Below are positions 36,970 through 45,364 of a stretch of 64,000 nucleotides of DNA, piece after piece. The notes under the pieces were generated by a model. That model made no database searches. It saw only the letters and a list, made by a program, of their open reading frames with translations, and was not told where the DNA came from. The position numbers were made by a program, and so were the translations under genes. The stretch is taken from contig NZ_JAGGLI010000001.1 of the NCBI RefSeq assembly GCF_017874355.1, positions 124,001 through 188,000 of the forward strand. The letters run 5' to 3'. Source of the stretch: Acetoanaerobium pronyense. Lineage in GTDB: Bacteria; Bacillota; Clostridia; Peptostreptococcales; Filifactoraceae. Position 1 is the first letter of the stretch; each line of letters begins with the position of its first letter.

Positions 36970-37785
36970 TTGATTTTTTTTAGCGATCTTGACAACACCT
37001 TAATTTTTGGCAAAAGATGGACTTTAAATTCCGATATAGACAGTATTGTTGGAGTTGAAAGAAAAGACGAATTAGAAATAGCCTATATGACTAATAAAGG
37101 ATATGAACTTTTAAAAGAACTTTCACAAAATCTCAACTTTATTCCTACAACCGCAAGAACCATAGAGCAGTATAAGAGAATTCACATTTTTAAAAAATCG
37201 ATAAAAGTAAAATATGCAATAATGACGAATGGAGGAAATATATTAATAGATGGAGATATAGATAAAGATTGGCAAAAGAGAATGAATATAAAAATAAAAA
37301 ACTCTCTAGGGCAAGAGGAAGGGAAAGAAATTGCCACAAAAATAATAGGAATAGAAAGCATAAAAAATTTGAAAACAGCGGATAATATATACTTTTATGC
37401 TGTATTAAAAAAAGCCTTGAGTGAAGAGATAATCAATGAACTAAAAGAATACTTTAATCCAAAGGGAGTAAGTGTTAAAAATGTTGGAAAAAAAGTTTAT
37501 TTTATCCCATTTGGAGTAGATAAGCATAAGGCTTGTGTTTATCTTAAAGATTTAATTGGAGAGAATGATTATTTTTCGGCAGGAGATTCTATAATGGATG
37601 AAAATATGCTTTTGAATTCAGAACTTGGTTTTATACCAGCATCTGGAGGGTTATCGATTCAAGAAGAAATTTGTAATCTGAAAAATATAAAAATATCGCA
37701 TGAAAGCGGACCCAAAACCTCAGAATATATATTAGAATATCTACTTGAAAAAGCTAAATCAAAGAAATTTAATAAAATTCTTTAA
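36970..37785 (+). CDS. HAD superfamily phosphatase of the Ter operon
   Basis: 271 residues from a TTG start with AAAGGAG seven bases upstream. Motif I is FSDLDNTL (Asp nucleophile at residue 6, acid/base at 8), motif II is the Thr pair in PTTART, and motif IV is SAGDSIMDENML. The cap insert lies near 80-190, as in Cof/sucrose-phosphatase-like members. HAD enzymes are a standard member of the Ter biosynthetic module and follow the PRTase/StiP genes. The natural phosphate ester is not known. It ends the operon; no clear terminator is seen. Confidence 0.85.
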   Translation: MIFFSDLDNTLIFGKRWTLNSDIDSIVGVERKDELEIAYMTNKGYELLKELSQNLNFIPTTARTIEQYKRIHIFKKSIKVKYAIMTNGGNILIDGDIDKDWQKRMNIKIKNSLGQEEGKEIATKIIGIESIKNLKTADNIYFYAVLKKALSEEIINELKEYFNPKGVSVKNVGKKVYFIPFGVDKHKACVYLKDLIGENDYFSAGDSIMDENMLLNSELGFIPASGGLSIQEEICNLKNIKISHESGPKTSEYILEYLLEKAKSKKFNKIL

Positions 37786-37848
37786 ATTTATATTTGTTAT
37801 TTTTAAAACACATTGGGTAGATATAATTTAATATAATTAAATATTAGA

Positions 37849-37877
37849 TTGACAATAAGTTAATTATGACATACTAT
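37849..37877 (+). promoter_or_regulatory. Promoter of ccpN-ppdK
   Basis: A perfect TTGACA (37849-37854) is 17 bases from TACTAT (37872-37877). Transcription should begin near 37884. A second TATAAT at 37884-37889 has no -35. Confidence 0.6.
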
Positions 37878-37898
37878 ATTTTATATAATATGTCATAA
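37864..37898 (+). promoter_or_regulatory. Candidate operator overlapping the ccpN promoter
   Basis: TTATGACATA (37864-37873) and its exact complement TATGTCATAA (37889-37898) are 15 bases apart, covering the -10 and the expected start of transcription. Such placement fits autorepression by the encoded HTH regulator; the binding protein is inferred, and the repeat could also fold as RNA. Confidence 0.5.
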
Positions 37899-38542
37899 TG
37901 AAGGAGGGGAATTCCATACAATTTAGTGAACGCCAGCAAAGAATAATTGATATAGTCAAAGAGCACCAGCCAATTACAAGTGAGCAAATTGCAAGCATGA
38001 TTGGACTTACAAGGGCTACACTAAGACCGGATCTTTCCATATTAACCATGAGTGGGCTTCTTGATGCCAGACCCAAAGTGGGATATTTTTATACAGAAAA
38101 TACAATGAAATCCCATGAATTAAGAGAGATATCTACACGAAAAGTAGGAGATGTGATGAGCGTTCCTGTAATAGTAGAAGAAAGTAACTCAATTCACAAT
38201 ACAATAGTAACTATGTTTTTAGAAGATGTAGGTTCCATTTTTATCACAGATGGGAAGTACCTTACTGGAGTTGTATCAAGGAAAGATCTTCTTAAAAATG
38301 CTCTAGGAGGTTCGGATATAAATAATATTCCTGTAAGCATGGCTATGACTAGAATGCCAAATATAATATATGCAAAGGCAGATGAAACTGTTGTGGATGC
38401 TACAAGAAAGATAATAGAGCATGAGATTGACAGTATTCCAGTTGTAATTTCTGGAAAAGAAGGAAATCTGGAAAAATTAATTGTAATAGGAAGATTTTCA
38501 AAGACTAATATTGCAAGACTATTTATGGAAGTAGCTCAGTAA
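37898..38542 (+). CDS. ccpN: CcpN family repressor (HTH plus two CBS domains)
   Basis: 214 residues if begun at the ATG 37898. An N-terminal winged helix (QRIIDIVKEHQPITSEQIA, LTRATLRPDLSILTMSGLL, residues 15-60) precedes two CBS domains (about 75-135 and 140-205), which sense nucleotides. Bacillus CcpN represses gluconeogenic genes on sugars. Here the next genes are the PPDK regulator and PPDK, so control of PEP formation from pyruvate is likely. The start is odd: the only strong ribosome site, AAGGAGGGG, lies just inside the frame after the ATG. Confidence 0.88.
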   Translation: MKEGNSIQFSERQQRIIDIVKEHQPITSEQIASMIGLTRATLRPDLSILTMSGLLDARPKVGYFYTENTMKSHELREISTRKVGDVMSVPVIVEESNSIHNTIVTMFLEDVGSIFITDGKYLTGVVSRKDLLKNALGGSDINNIPVSMAMTRMPNIIYAKADETVVDATRKIIEHEIDSIPVVISGKEGNLEKLIVIGRFSKTNIARLFMEVAQ

Positions 38543-38567
38543 TTTATAAATATATATGGAGGTGCTA

Positions 38568-39392
38568 ATGGATCGTTTTTTTGTATATATTATTTCAGAC
38601 TCATTAGGAGAGACTGGAGAACAAGTCGCTAAGGCAGCAATTTCTCAGTTTGAAGTTGATAATTATGAAATAAAAAGATTTCCTTTTGTTTTAAATTTAA
38701 AGTTTTTAAGCGAGATTCTCGAAGACGCTAAAACTCAAAATTCAGTAATTTTCTATACACTGGTAGATAAGGAGTTTGTGGAGTATATTAAGGAGTTTAG
38801 CCAAGAGCATAATATGATTACTGTAGATCTTCTTAGCCCATTGATTAAGTCTATAGAAAAAGCAACTGGACTTCCACCAGCTCTTGAACCTGGAATGATA
38901 AGAAAGCTTGACGAGACTTATTTTAAAAGAGTAGAAGCTATAGAATTTGCTGTTAAATACGATGACGGAAAGGATCCTAGAGGACTTTTAAAAGCAGATG
39001 TAGTAATTCTTGGAATCTCAAGAACCTCTAAAACCCCTCTTTCTATGTATCTTGCAAACAAAAATATAAAGGTGGCGAATGTTCCTTTAGTTCCCGAATC
39101 TATACCGCCAAAAGAAATATATGATGTACCAGCAAAAAGGGTTATAGGACTTACTAATTCGCCTATGAAACTCAATGAAATCAGAGAAGAAAGATTAAAA
39201 GCACTGGGGCTTCCTAAAGGCTCTAGTTATGCAAGTATGGAAAGAATACTAGATGAAATAGATTATGCTGAAAAAATAATGAAAAAAATTGGATGTCCTA
39301 TTATAGACGTTTCAACAAAGGCTATTGAAGAAACAGCAGAGATAATCATTAGTCTTTTGAAAAAAAACGGAATAAAAATTCTTAAGGATTAA
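38568..39392 (+). CDS. Pyruvate, phosphate dikinase regulatory protein
   Basis: 274 residues from the ATG at 38568 with a GGAGGTG site; the ATG at 38556 is part of that site's context. This DUF299 protein is a bifunctional kinase/pyrophosphorylase: it inactivates PPDK by ADP-dependent phosphorylation of the active-site Thr and reactivates it with phosphate. The start FFVYIISDSLGETGE, the P-loop-like GISRTSKTPLSMYLAN near 150 and KRVIGLTNSPMKLNEIR are diagnostic. The adjacent ppdK carries the target Thr453. No PEP synthase is nearby, so PPDK is the obvious substrate. Confidence 0.94.
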   Translation: MDRFFVYIISDSLGETGEQVAKAAISQFEVDNYEIKRFPFVLNLKFLSEILEDAKTQNSVIFYTLVDKEFVEYIKEFSQEHNMITVDLLSPLIKSIEKATGLPPALEPGMIRKLDETYFKRVEAIEFAVKYDDGKDPRGLLKADVVILGISRTSKTPLSMYLANKNIKVANVPLVPESIPPKEIYDVPAKRVIGLTNSPMKLNEIREERLKALGLPKGSSYASMERILDEIDYAEKIMKKIGCPIIDVSTKAIEETAEIIISLLKKNGIKILKD

Positions 39393-39413
39393 TTATGCTG
39401 AGGGGGTAAAATT

Positions 39414-42059
39414 ATGTCAGAGAAGTATGTTTATAGCTTTCATGAAGGTTCAAAGGAAATGAAATCTCTTCTTGGGGGAAAAGGTGCAAATCTTGCAGAG
39501 ATGACAAATATTGGACTGAATGTTCCACCAGGGTTTACAATTTCAACAAAGGCATGTATTAGATTCAATGATGAAAAAGGAAAGCTTTGGGAGGAACTTA
39601 TAAATGAGATAAATATCCATTTAAAGGAAGTGGAAGTAAAGCTTGGAAAGACGTTTTCTGACAAACAAAATCCTCTTCTTTTTTCAGTAAGATCTGGTTC
39701 TGTTTTTTCTATGCCTGGAATGATGGATACTGTACTGAATCTTGGACTTAATGATGATTCTGTAATAGGTCTTGCAAACTCCACTGGAAATGAAAGATTT
39801 GCATATGACAGTTATAGAAGATTTATTCAGATGTTTTCCGATGTTGCTATGGGAATACCAAAGGTTAGATTTGAATCAATCTTAGAAGAAATGAAAGAAA
39901 AAAAAGGCGTGACAGAGGATACTCAGCTTGATGCAAGTGATCTCAAGACCTTAGTTGAAGAATATAAAAAGGTATACTTAGAGGAAAAAAGAGAAGAGTT
40001 TCCTCAAAACCCTATAACCCAGCTAAATCTTGCAATAAAAGCTGTATTTGAATCATGGGAAAATCCAAGAGCAGTAATATATAGAAAAATACACAGTATC
40101 CCTCATGACCTTGGTACAGCAGTAAATGTCCAGTCTATGGTGTTTGGAAATATGGGTGAAACATCAGGAACAGGTGTTGCATTTACAAGGAGTCCTTCTG
40201 ATGGGGAGAATAAATTATTTGGAGAGTTTTTATTAAATGCTCAGGGAGAGGACGTTGTTGCTGGAATAAGGACTCCAAGAGAAATCTCAGAGCTTAAGGG
40301 TATAATGCCAGATGTATATAAAGAATTTGAGGATGCAGTAGATAAGCTTGAAAAGCATTATAAGGATATGCAGGATATAGAATTTACAATAGAAAATGGC
40401 AAGCTTTATTTCCTTCAAACAAGAACAGGGAAAAGGACTGCAAAAGCCGCCATTAATATAGCTGTAGATTTAGTAGAGGAAGGCCTTATAAAGAAAGAAG
40501 AGGCGATACTAAGAATAGAGCCTGAGCAGCTTGATCATCTACTTCACCCTACTTTCAAGGCAGAAGCTCTCAAAAATTCTGAAGTTATAGCTAAGGGGCT
40601 TCCAGCTTCACCAGGTGCGGCATCAGGAAAAGTATATTTCCATGCAGCAGATGTTGTAAAGGCTAAGGCTAGGGGAGAAGCATGCATACTTGTAAGACAA
40701 GAAACTTCTCCAGAGGATATTGAGGGAATGGTAGCTGCTGAAGGAATACTAACTGCAAGGGGAGGAATGACTTCTCATGCGGCAGTTGTAGCTAGAGGTA
40801 TGGGTAAATGCTGCGTAGCTGGCTGTAGCGAGATTAGAGTAGATGAAGAAAACAAGGTAATAAAGGCAAAAGGCATGGTAATAGTAGAGGGAGATTTTAT
40901 TTCTCTAGATGGAAGTGCGGGAAATGTATATCTTGGAAAAATAGAAAAAGTGAATCCTGAAATGAGCGGAAACTTCGAGAATTTTATGGCATGGACTGAT
41001 TCTATAAGAACTCTAAAAGTAAGAACAAATGCAGATACTCCTAAGGACGCTGCTCAAGCTGTAGCCTTTGGGGCAGAAGGAATAGGTCTTTGCAGGACAG
41101 AGCATATGTTCTTTGATGAGCATAGAATCCCAGCTGTTAGAAGAATGATTGTATCAAATACACTGGAGGAAAGAAAGAAAGCCCTTGATGAGCTTCTTCC
41201 TATTCAGAGACAGGATTTTTACGAGATATACAAGGCGATGGGAGATAGACCTGTTACTGTAAGGCTTCTTGATCCACCACTGCATGAGTTTCTTCCGAGT
41301 AAGGACGAAGACATAAAATCTCTTGCTTCATCTATGGATATAGATTTTGAGGACTTAAAGGATAGAATAGAAGACCTTGCAGAATTTAATCCTATGCTTG
41401 GTCACAGAGGATGCAGACTTGCAGTTACCTATCCTGAAATATATAGAATGCAGACGAGAGCAATAATAGAAGCTGCAATTGATATCAAAAACGAGGGATT
41501 TGAAGGAATGTATCCAGAGATAATGATTCCTCTTATAGGTGATATCAAAGAATTAAAGTACGTTAAAAACGAAATCGAAGAAGAAATTAAAATGGTATTT
41601 GAAGAAAGAGGACAAGATATTAGATATATGATTGGTACTATGATAGAAGTACCTAGAGCCTGCGTGACATCAGATAAAATCGCTGAAGAAGCAGAATTTT
41701 TCAGCTTCGGAACCAACGACCTTACTCAAATGGGATTTGGTTTTTCAAGAGATGATTCAGGAAGGTTTTTAGCGGAATATGAGGATAAGGGAATTTTCGA
41801 AAAGAGTCCTTTTGAAGTAATAGACAGAGACGGAATAGGGAAACTTATGGAAATTTCAGTAGATCTTGGTAGAAAGGCTAGAAAAGATCTAAAACTCGGA
41901 ATATGTGGAGAACACGGTGGAGAGCCTTCTTCAATTGAGTTTTGTCATCACCTTGGACTTGATTATGTATCCTGCTCACCGTATAGAGTTCCTATAGCAA
42001 GACTTTCTGCTGCTCAAGCTGCTCTTAAAGAAAAGCACAACTTCCAAAGAGATAAATAG
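39414..42059 (+). CDS. ppdK: Pyruvate, phosphate dikinase
   Basis: 881 residues, normal length. The N-terminal ATP-grasp domain (GSKEMKSLLGGKGANLAEM), the swivelling phosphohistidine domain with GGMTSHAAVVARG (Thr453 regulatory, His455 phosphorylated) and the C-terminal PEP/pyruvate TIM barrel (GHRGCRLAVTYPEIYRMQ, FSFGTNDLTQMGFGFSRDD, and CGEHGG with the catalytic Cys) are all intact. It interconverts pyruvate, ATP and phosphate with PEP, AMP and pyrophosphate, serving gluconeogenesis or pyrophosphate-based glycolysis. It follows its regulator by 21 bases and has a GAGGGGG site. Confidence 0.97.
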   Translation: MSEKYVYSFHEGSKEMKSLLGGKGANLAEMTNIGLNVPPGFTISTKACIRFNDEKGKLWEELINEINIHLKEVEVKLGKTFSDKQNPLLFSVRSGSVFSMPGMMDTVLNLGLNDDSVIGLANSTGNERFAYDSYRRFIQMFSDVAMGIPKVRFESILEEMKEKKGVTEDTQLDASDLKTLVEEYKKVYLEEKREEFPQNPITQLNLAIKAVFESWENPRAVIYRKIHSIPHDLGTAVNVQSMVFGNMGETSGTGVAFTRSPSDGENKLFGEFLLNAQGEDVVAGIRTPREISELKGIMPDVYKEFEDAVDKLEKHYKDMQDIEFTIENGKLYFLQTRTGKRTAKAAINIAVDLVEEGLIKKEEAILRIEPEQLDHLLHPTFKAEALKNSEVIAKGLPASPGAASGKVYFHAADVVKAKARGEACILVRQETSPEDIEGMVAAEGILTARGGMTSHAAVVARGMGKCCVAGCSEIRVDEENKVIKAKGMVIVEGDFISLDGSAGNVYLGKIEKVNPEMSGNFENFMAWTDSIRTLKVRTNADTPKDAAQAVAFGAEGIGLCRTEHMFFDEHRIPAVRRMIVSNTLEERKKALDELLPIQRQDFYEIYKAMGDRPVTVRLLDPPLHEFLPSKDEDIKSLASSMDIDFEDLKDRIEDLAEFNPMLGHRGCRLAVTYPEIYRMQTRAIIEAAIDIKNEGFEGMYPEIMIPLIGDIKELKYVKNEIEEEIKMVFEERGQDIRYMIGTMIEVPRACVTSDKIAEEAEFFSFGTNDLTQMGFGFSRDDSGRFLAEYEDKGIFEKSPFEVIDRDGIGKLMEISVDLGRKARKDLKLGICGEHGGEPSSIEFCHHLGLDYVSCSPYRVPIARLSAAQAALKEKHNFQRDK

Positions 42060-42089
42060 AGGAAATAAGACTGCGTAAATAATAAGATT

Positions 42090-42118
42090 CTATGGGATAG
42101 CCAAAGGCTATCCCATAG
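42090..42118 (+). terminator. Terminator-like hairpin after ppdK
   Basis: A perfect 13-bp stem (CTATGGGATAGCC and complement) with an AAA loop lies 30 bases after ppdK. The following T tract is short (TTATG), so efficiency is uncertain. Confidence 0.65.
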
Positions 42119-42164
42119 TTATGAATGAAAATAAATGTTAAACAATAAATATACGCTAAAAAAG

Positions 42165-42192
42165 CTGATTTTTTCTCATAATATGATAAAAT
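42165..42192 (+). promoter_or_regulatory. Candidate promoter of transketolase gene
   Basis: TGATAAAAT at 42184-42192 forms an extended -10 (TAAAAT), with CTGATT 16 bases upstream of it as a weak -35. It gives a leader of about 35 bases. Confidence 0.38.
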
Positions 42193-42232
42193 AGTTTAGT
42201 ATATAGTAAAAAATGTTGCGGGAGGTTACAAA

Positions 42233-44212
42233 GTGAAAAAAATTGATGAAAGATCAATAAATACTATCAGGTTTTTATCTGTTGATGCAGTAAATAAGGC
42301 AAACTCAGGTCATCCAGGACTGCCAATGGGGGCTGCTCCTATGGCCTATACAATATGGAGTAAATTTTTAAGATTATCTCCAAGCAATCCAAAGTGGGAA
42401 AATAGAGATAGATTTGTTTTATCAGCAGGACATGGTTCAATGCTTCTTTATTCAATGCTTCATTTATTTAACTACGATTTGTCAATGGATGAGCTGAAGA
42501 ACTTTAGACAGCTAGATAGTAAGACTCCAGGACATCCAGAGGTTGGACATACTGAAGGTGTAGAAACTACCACTGGACCCCTTGGTCAAGGTTTCGCAAA
42601 TGCTGTAGGTATGGCGATAGCAGAAAAACACCTAGGGTCAAAGTTCAACACAAACAAACACAATATAGTAGATCATTATACTTATTGTATAGCTGGTGAC
42701 GGAGATATGATGGAGGGCATCACTTATGAGGCAGCTTCCATAGCAGGCACATTAAAGCTAGATAAGCTTATTGTACTTTATGATGACAATAAGATAACTA
42801 TAGATGGTGGGACAGATATATCTTTTAGCGAAGATGTTAAAAAGAGATTTGAGTCTCAAAATTGGAACGTACAAGTAATAAAAGATGGCAATGATATAGG
42901 TCAAATTAGAAAAGCAATACTAAAAGCTCAAAAATCAAACGGAAAACCAAATCTTATAATGGTAAAAACAATTATCGGATTTGGAAGCCCAAATAGAGCT
43001 GGAACTTCGAAGGCTCATGGTGCACCTCTTGGAAAAGAAGAAGCAGAGCTTACAAGAAAAGCTTTGGGCTGGGAGCATGAAGAGTTTGAAATCCCAGAGG
43101 ATGTAAGAAAGCATTTTGAAAAGCTTACAAAAAAGAAAGACAAGGAAATGAAAGCTTGGCAAGATATGCTTATAGATTATGCAAAAGAAAACCCAGAGTT
43201 ATACAAAGAATGGAAAAACTGGCACAGCCTTGAGGTGCCAACATCTCTTCTTGAAGACAAAGCAATTTTTGGTCCTGATTCAGGAGATATTGCTACAAGG
43301 TCTGCTGGTGGAGAAATATTAAACAATATAGCTAAGCACATACCTAATATAATGGGAGGGTCTGCTGACCTTAATGAATCTACAAAGACATATATAAAAT
43401 CTCAGGGAGATTTCTTAAGTGATGCTTTAGGTTCAAACCTGTTCTTTGGTATCAGAGAGCATGCAATGGGAGCCATTGTAAATGGAATTACTCTTCATGG
43501 TGGATTAAGAAGCTTTGGTTCTACATTCCTTGTTTTTTCTGATTATATGAGAACACCAATAAGACTTGCTTCTCTTATGAATATTCCATCACTGTTTATA
43601 TTTACACATGATTCTATAGGAGTAGGAGAAGACGGCCCTACTCATCAGCCTGTAGAGCATGTTTCTTCTTTAAGAAATATACCTGGAATTAGCGTATGGA
43701 GGCCAGCGGATTATAAGGAATCTGCCTATGCATATATCGAAGCCATGAAAAAGACAGATGGTCCTAGCGTTATGGCTCTAACAAGACAAAATCTTCCTGT
43801 AATCAAAGAAGTTACAGCAGGTGCACAAAGAGGAGGATATATACTCTCTAAAGAAGATAAGGATTCTCCAGATATAATCCTTATGGGATCAGGTTCAGAA
43901 GTTAATCTACTTCTTGAAGCAAAAAAAGTTTTAAAAGAAGATAAAATAGATGCTAGAGTAGTTTCAATGCCAAACATGAATATATTCGAAGCGCAGGATA
44001 AGGAGTACAAAGAAAGTGTGCTTCCAAAAACCGTAAAAGCTAGAGTTTCTGTAGAGGCAGGAGTTACAACCGACTGGTACAAGTACCTAGGATTTGAAGG
44101 TAGAGCTATAGGTATGGATACATTTGGTGCTTCAGCTCCTATTGATAAGGTAATGGAAAGATTTGGATTCACAGTTGAAAACATTGTAAAGACATCGAAA
44201 GAGATTATTTAA
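42233..44212 (+). CDS. tkt: Transketolase
   Basis: 659 residues from a GTG start with GGGAGG seven bases upstream. N-terminal thiamine domain: [38 protein letters not shown], and GDGDMMEG, the diphosphate/magnesium motif. Middle domain: [31 protein letters not shown]-terminal domain includes [15 protein letters not shown]. All catalytic His positions appear kept. The cytoplasmic enzyme moves two-carbon units in the pentose phosphate pathway and supplies erythrose-4-phosphate, which the DAHP synthase at 50061 would use. It seems a single-gene unit. Confidence 0.97.
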   Translation: MKKIDERSINTIRFLSVDAVNKANSGHPGLPMGAAPMAYTIWSKFLRLSPSNPKWENRDRFVLSAGHGSMLLYSMLHLFNYDLSMDELKNFRQLDSKTPGHPEVGHTEGVETTTGPLGQGFANAVGMAIAEKHLGSKFNTNKHNIVDHYTYCIAGDGDMMEGITYEAASIAGTLKLDKLIVLYDDNKITIDGGTDISFSEDVKKRFESQNWNVQVIKDGNDIGQIRKAILKAQKSNGKPNLIMVKTIIGFGSPNRAGTSKAHGAPLGKEEAELTRKALGWEHEEFEIPEDVRKHFEKLTKKKDKEMKAWQDMLIDYAKENPELYKEWKNWHSLEVPTSLLEDKAIFGPDSGDIATRSAGGEILNNIAKHIPNIMGGSADLNESTKTYIKSQGDFLSDALGSNLFFGIREHAMGAIVNGITLHGGLRSFGSTFLVFSDYMRTPIRLASLMNIPSLFIFTHDSIGVGEDGPTHQPVEHVSSLRNIPGISVWRPADYKESAYAYIEAMKKTDGPSVMALTRQNLPVIKEVTAGAQRGGYILSKEDKDSPDIILMGSGSEVNLLLEAKKVLKEDKIDARVVSMPNMNIFEAQDKEYKESVLPKTVKARVSVEAGVTTDWYKYLGFEGRAIGMDTFGASAPIDKVMERFGFTVENIVKTSKEII

Positions 44213-44227
44213 AATCTTTTTAAATAT

Positions 44228-44251
44228 AAAGCCGGGCATATGCTCGGCTTT
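44228..44251 (+). terminator. Terminator of tkt
   Basis: AAAGCCGGGC pairs with GCTCGGCTTT (one G-U) around ATAT, followed by ATTGTT. It starts 16 bases past the tkt stop. Confidence 0.75.
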
Positions 44252-44255
44252 ATTG

Positions 44256-44284
44256 TTGAGAGGAATATTTCTATATGCTATAAT
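44256..44284 (+). promoter_or_regulatory. Promoter of the ACT-domain gene, possibly also of the pab-fol operon
   Basis: TTGAGA (44256-44261), 17 bases, then TATAAT (44279-44284) preceded by TGC, which makes an extended -10. This is one of the best promoter matches in the window. Confidence 0.75.
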
Positions 44285-44314
44285 CTTTTAAACGCAAAGA
44301 TTTGGGGGGCAAAA

Positions 44315-44749
44315 ATGAAAAAATTTCTAATAATAGATAGTTCTATTCTTCCACCTGTATATGAAAAAGTGGTAGAAGCAAAGGAGCTTTTAAGAACTGG
44401 AAAAGCAAAAGGAATTACAGATGCAGTGAAACAGCTAAGCATTAGTAGAAGTACTTTTTACAAATATAAAGACTATGTATTTAGCGTATCTCAAGGAATG
44501 ATAGGAAATAAAGCCACAGTTTCTTTTTTGCTTAATCACGAAACAGGAGTTTTATCAGCTATTTTAAATCTTTTAGCAGAAAAAAAAGCAAATGTGCTTA
44601 CTATAAGTCAGGATATACCTATAAACAAAATTGCAAATCTGTCCATAACCTTTGAAATGTCAAATCTTACGGTTGATATGGAAATGCTACTAGATTTATT
44701 AATGAAAGTGAAAGGTGTCGTTAAAGCGGAACTTATTGCTATGGAGTAG
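44315..44749 (+). CDS. ACT domain protein (UPF0735, PheB-like)
   Basis: 144 residues from the ATG at 44315, preceded by TTGGGGGG. Residues 1-60 contain a helix-turn-helix-like region (GITDAVKQLSISRSTFYKYKD), and 70-144 are an ACT domain (VSFLLNHETGVLSAILNLLAEKKANVLTIS). ACT domains bind amino acids. The family is often near homoserine dehydrogenase or chorismate genes; here it precedes the pab-fol-aroF operon by 36 bases. A role in sensing an aromatic amino acid is possible but not shown. Confidence 0.87.
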   Translation: MKKFLIIDSSILPPVYEKVVEAKELLRTGKAKGITDAVKQLSISRSTFYKYKDYVFSVSQGMIGNKATVSFLLNHETGVLSAILNLLAEKKANVLTISQDIPINKIANLSITFEMSNLTVDMEMLLDLLMKVKGVVKAELIAME

Positions 44750-44785
44750 TAAAGTTTAAAGTGCTTACTTTAGGGGGTTATTCAC

Positions 44786-45364
44786 TTGATTTTAATGATA
44801 GATAATTTTGATTCTTTTTGCTACAACATTTATCAGTACATAAAAGAACTTGGAGAAGATATAAAAGTATTTAGAAATGATTCTATTACAATAGATGAAA
44901 TTCAAGAGTTATCTCCTGAAATGATTTTAATCTCCCCTGGGCCATCAAGCCCAAAAGAAGCTGGTATTTCTATGGAGGCTATAGAGGCCTTCAAAGGAAA
45001 AATTCCAATTCTTGGGGTATGCCTAGGTCATCAAGCTATTGGTGAAGTTTTTGGCGGTAAGGTAGTCAAGGCAAAAAGGCCTGTTCATGGACACGTATAT
45101 CCCATAAATCATGATAAAAAAGGTGTGTATAGTGGAATTAATTCACCCCTTAATGTAACTAGATATCACTCTCTTATAATAGAAAGAGACACTTTGCCTA
45201 GCTGCCTTGAAATCACATCGGAGACAATTGATGGGGAAATAATGGGAGTAAGGCATAAGACTTATCTCATTGAAGGGGTTCAGTTTCATCCGGAAGCAAT
45301 CTTAACGGAAAAGGGACATGAGATTTTTCAAAACTTTATAGTCATGGCCAGGAGGAAAAAATGA
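44786..45364 (+). CDS. pabA: Aminodeoxychorismate/anthranilate synthase component II (glutamine amidotransferase)
   Basis: 192 residues from a TTG start with AGGGGG eight bases upstream, giving the family start MILMIDNFDSF. The amidotransferase triad is seen as Cys in GVCLGHQAIG and His-Glu in QFHPEAIL. It releases ammonia from glutamine for the partner synthase. As the partner has the PabB-type residue and folate genes follow, pABA synthesis is the main role, though such subunits can also serve tryptophan synthesis. It overlaps pabB by 4 bases. Confidence 0.92.
   Translation: MILMIDNFDSFCYNIYQYIKELGEDIKVFRNDSITIDEIQELSPEMILISPGPSSPKEAGISMEAIEAFKGKIPILGVCLGHQAIGEVFGGKVVKAKRPVHGHVYPINHDKKGVYSGINSPLNVTRYHSLIIERDTLPSCLEITSETIDGEIMGVRHKTYLIEGVQFHPEAILTEKGHEIFQNFIVMARRKK

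Noticed and set aside
44714-44786. THF riboswitch or other folate leader before pabA
   Set aside because: The gap after the ACT-domain gene is 36 bases, too short for a riboswitch, and no conserved pseudoknot is seen.
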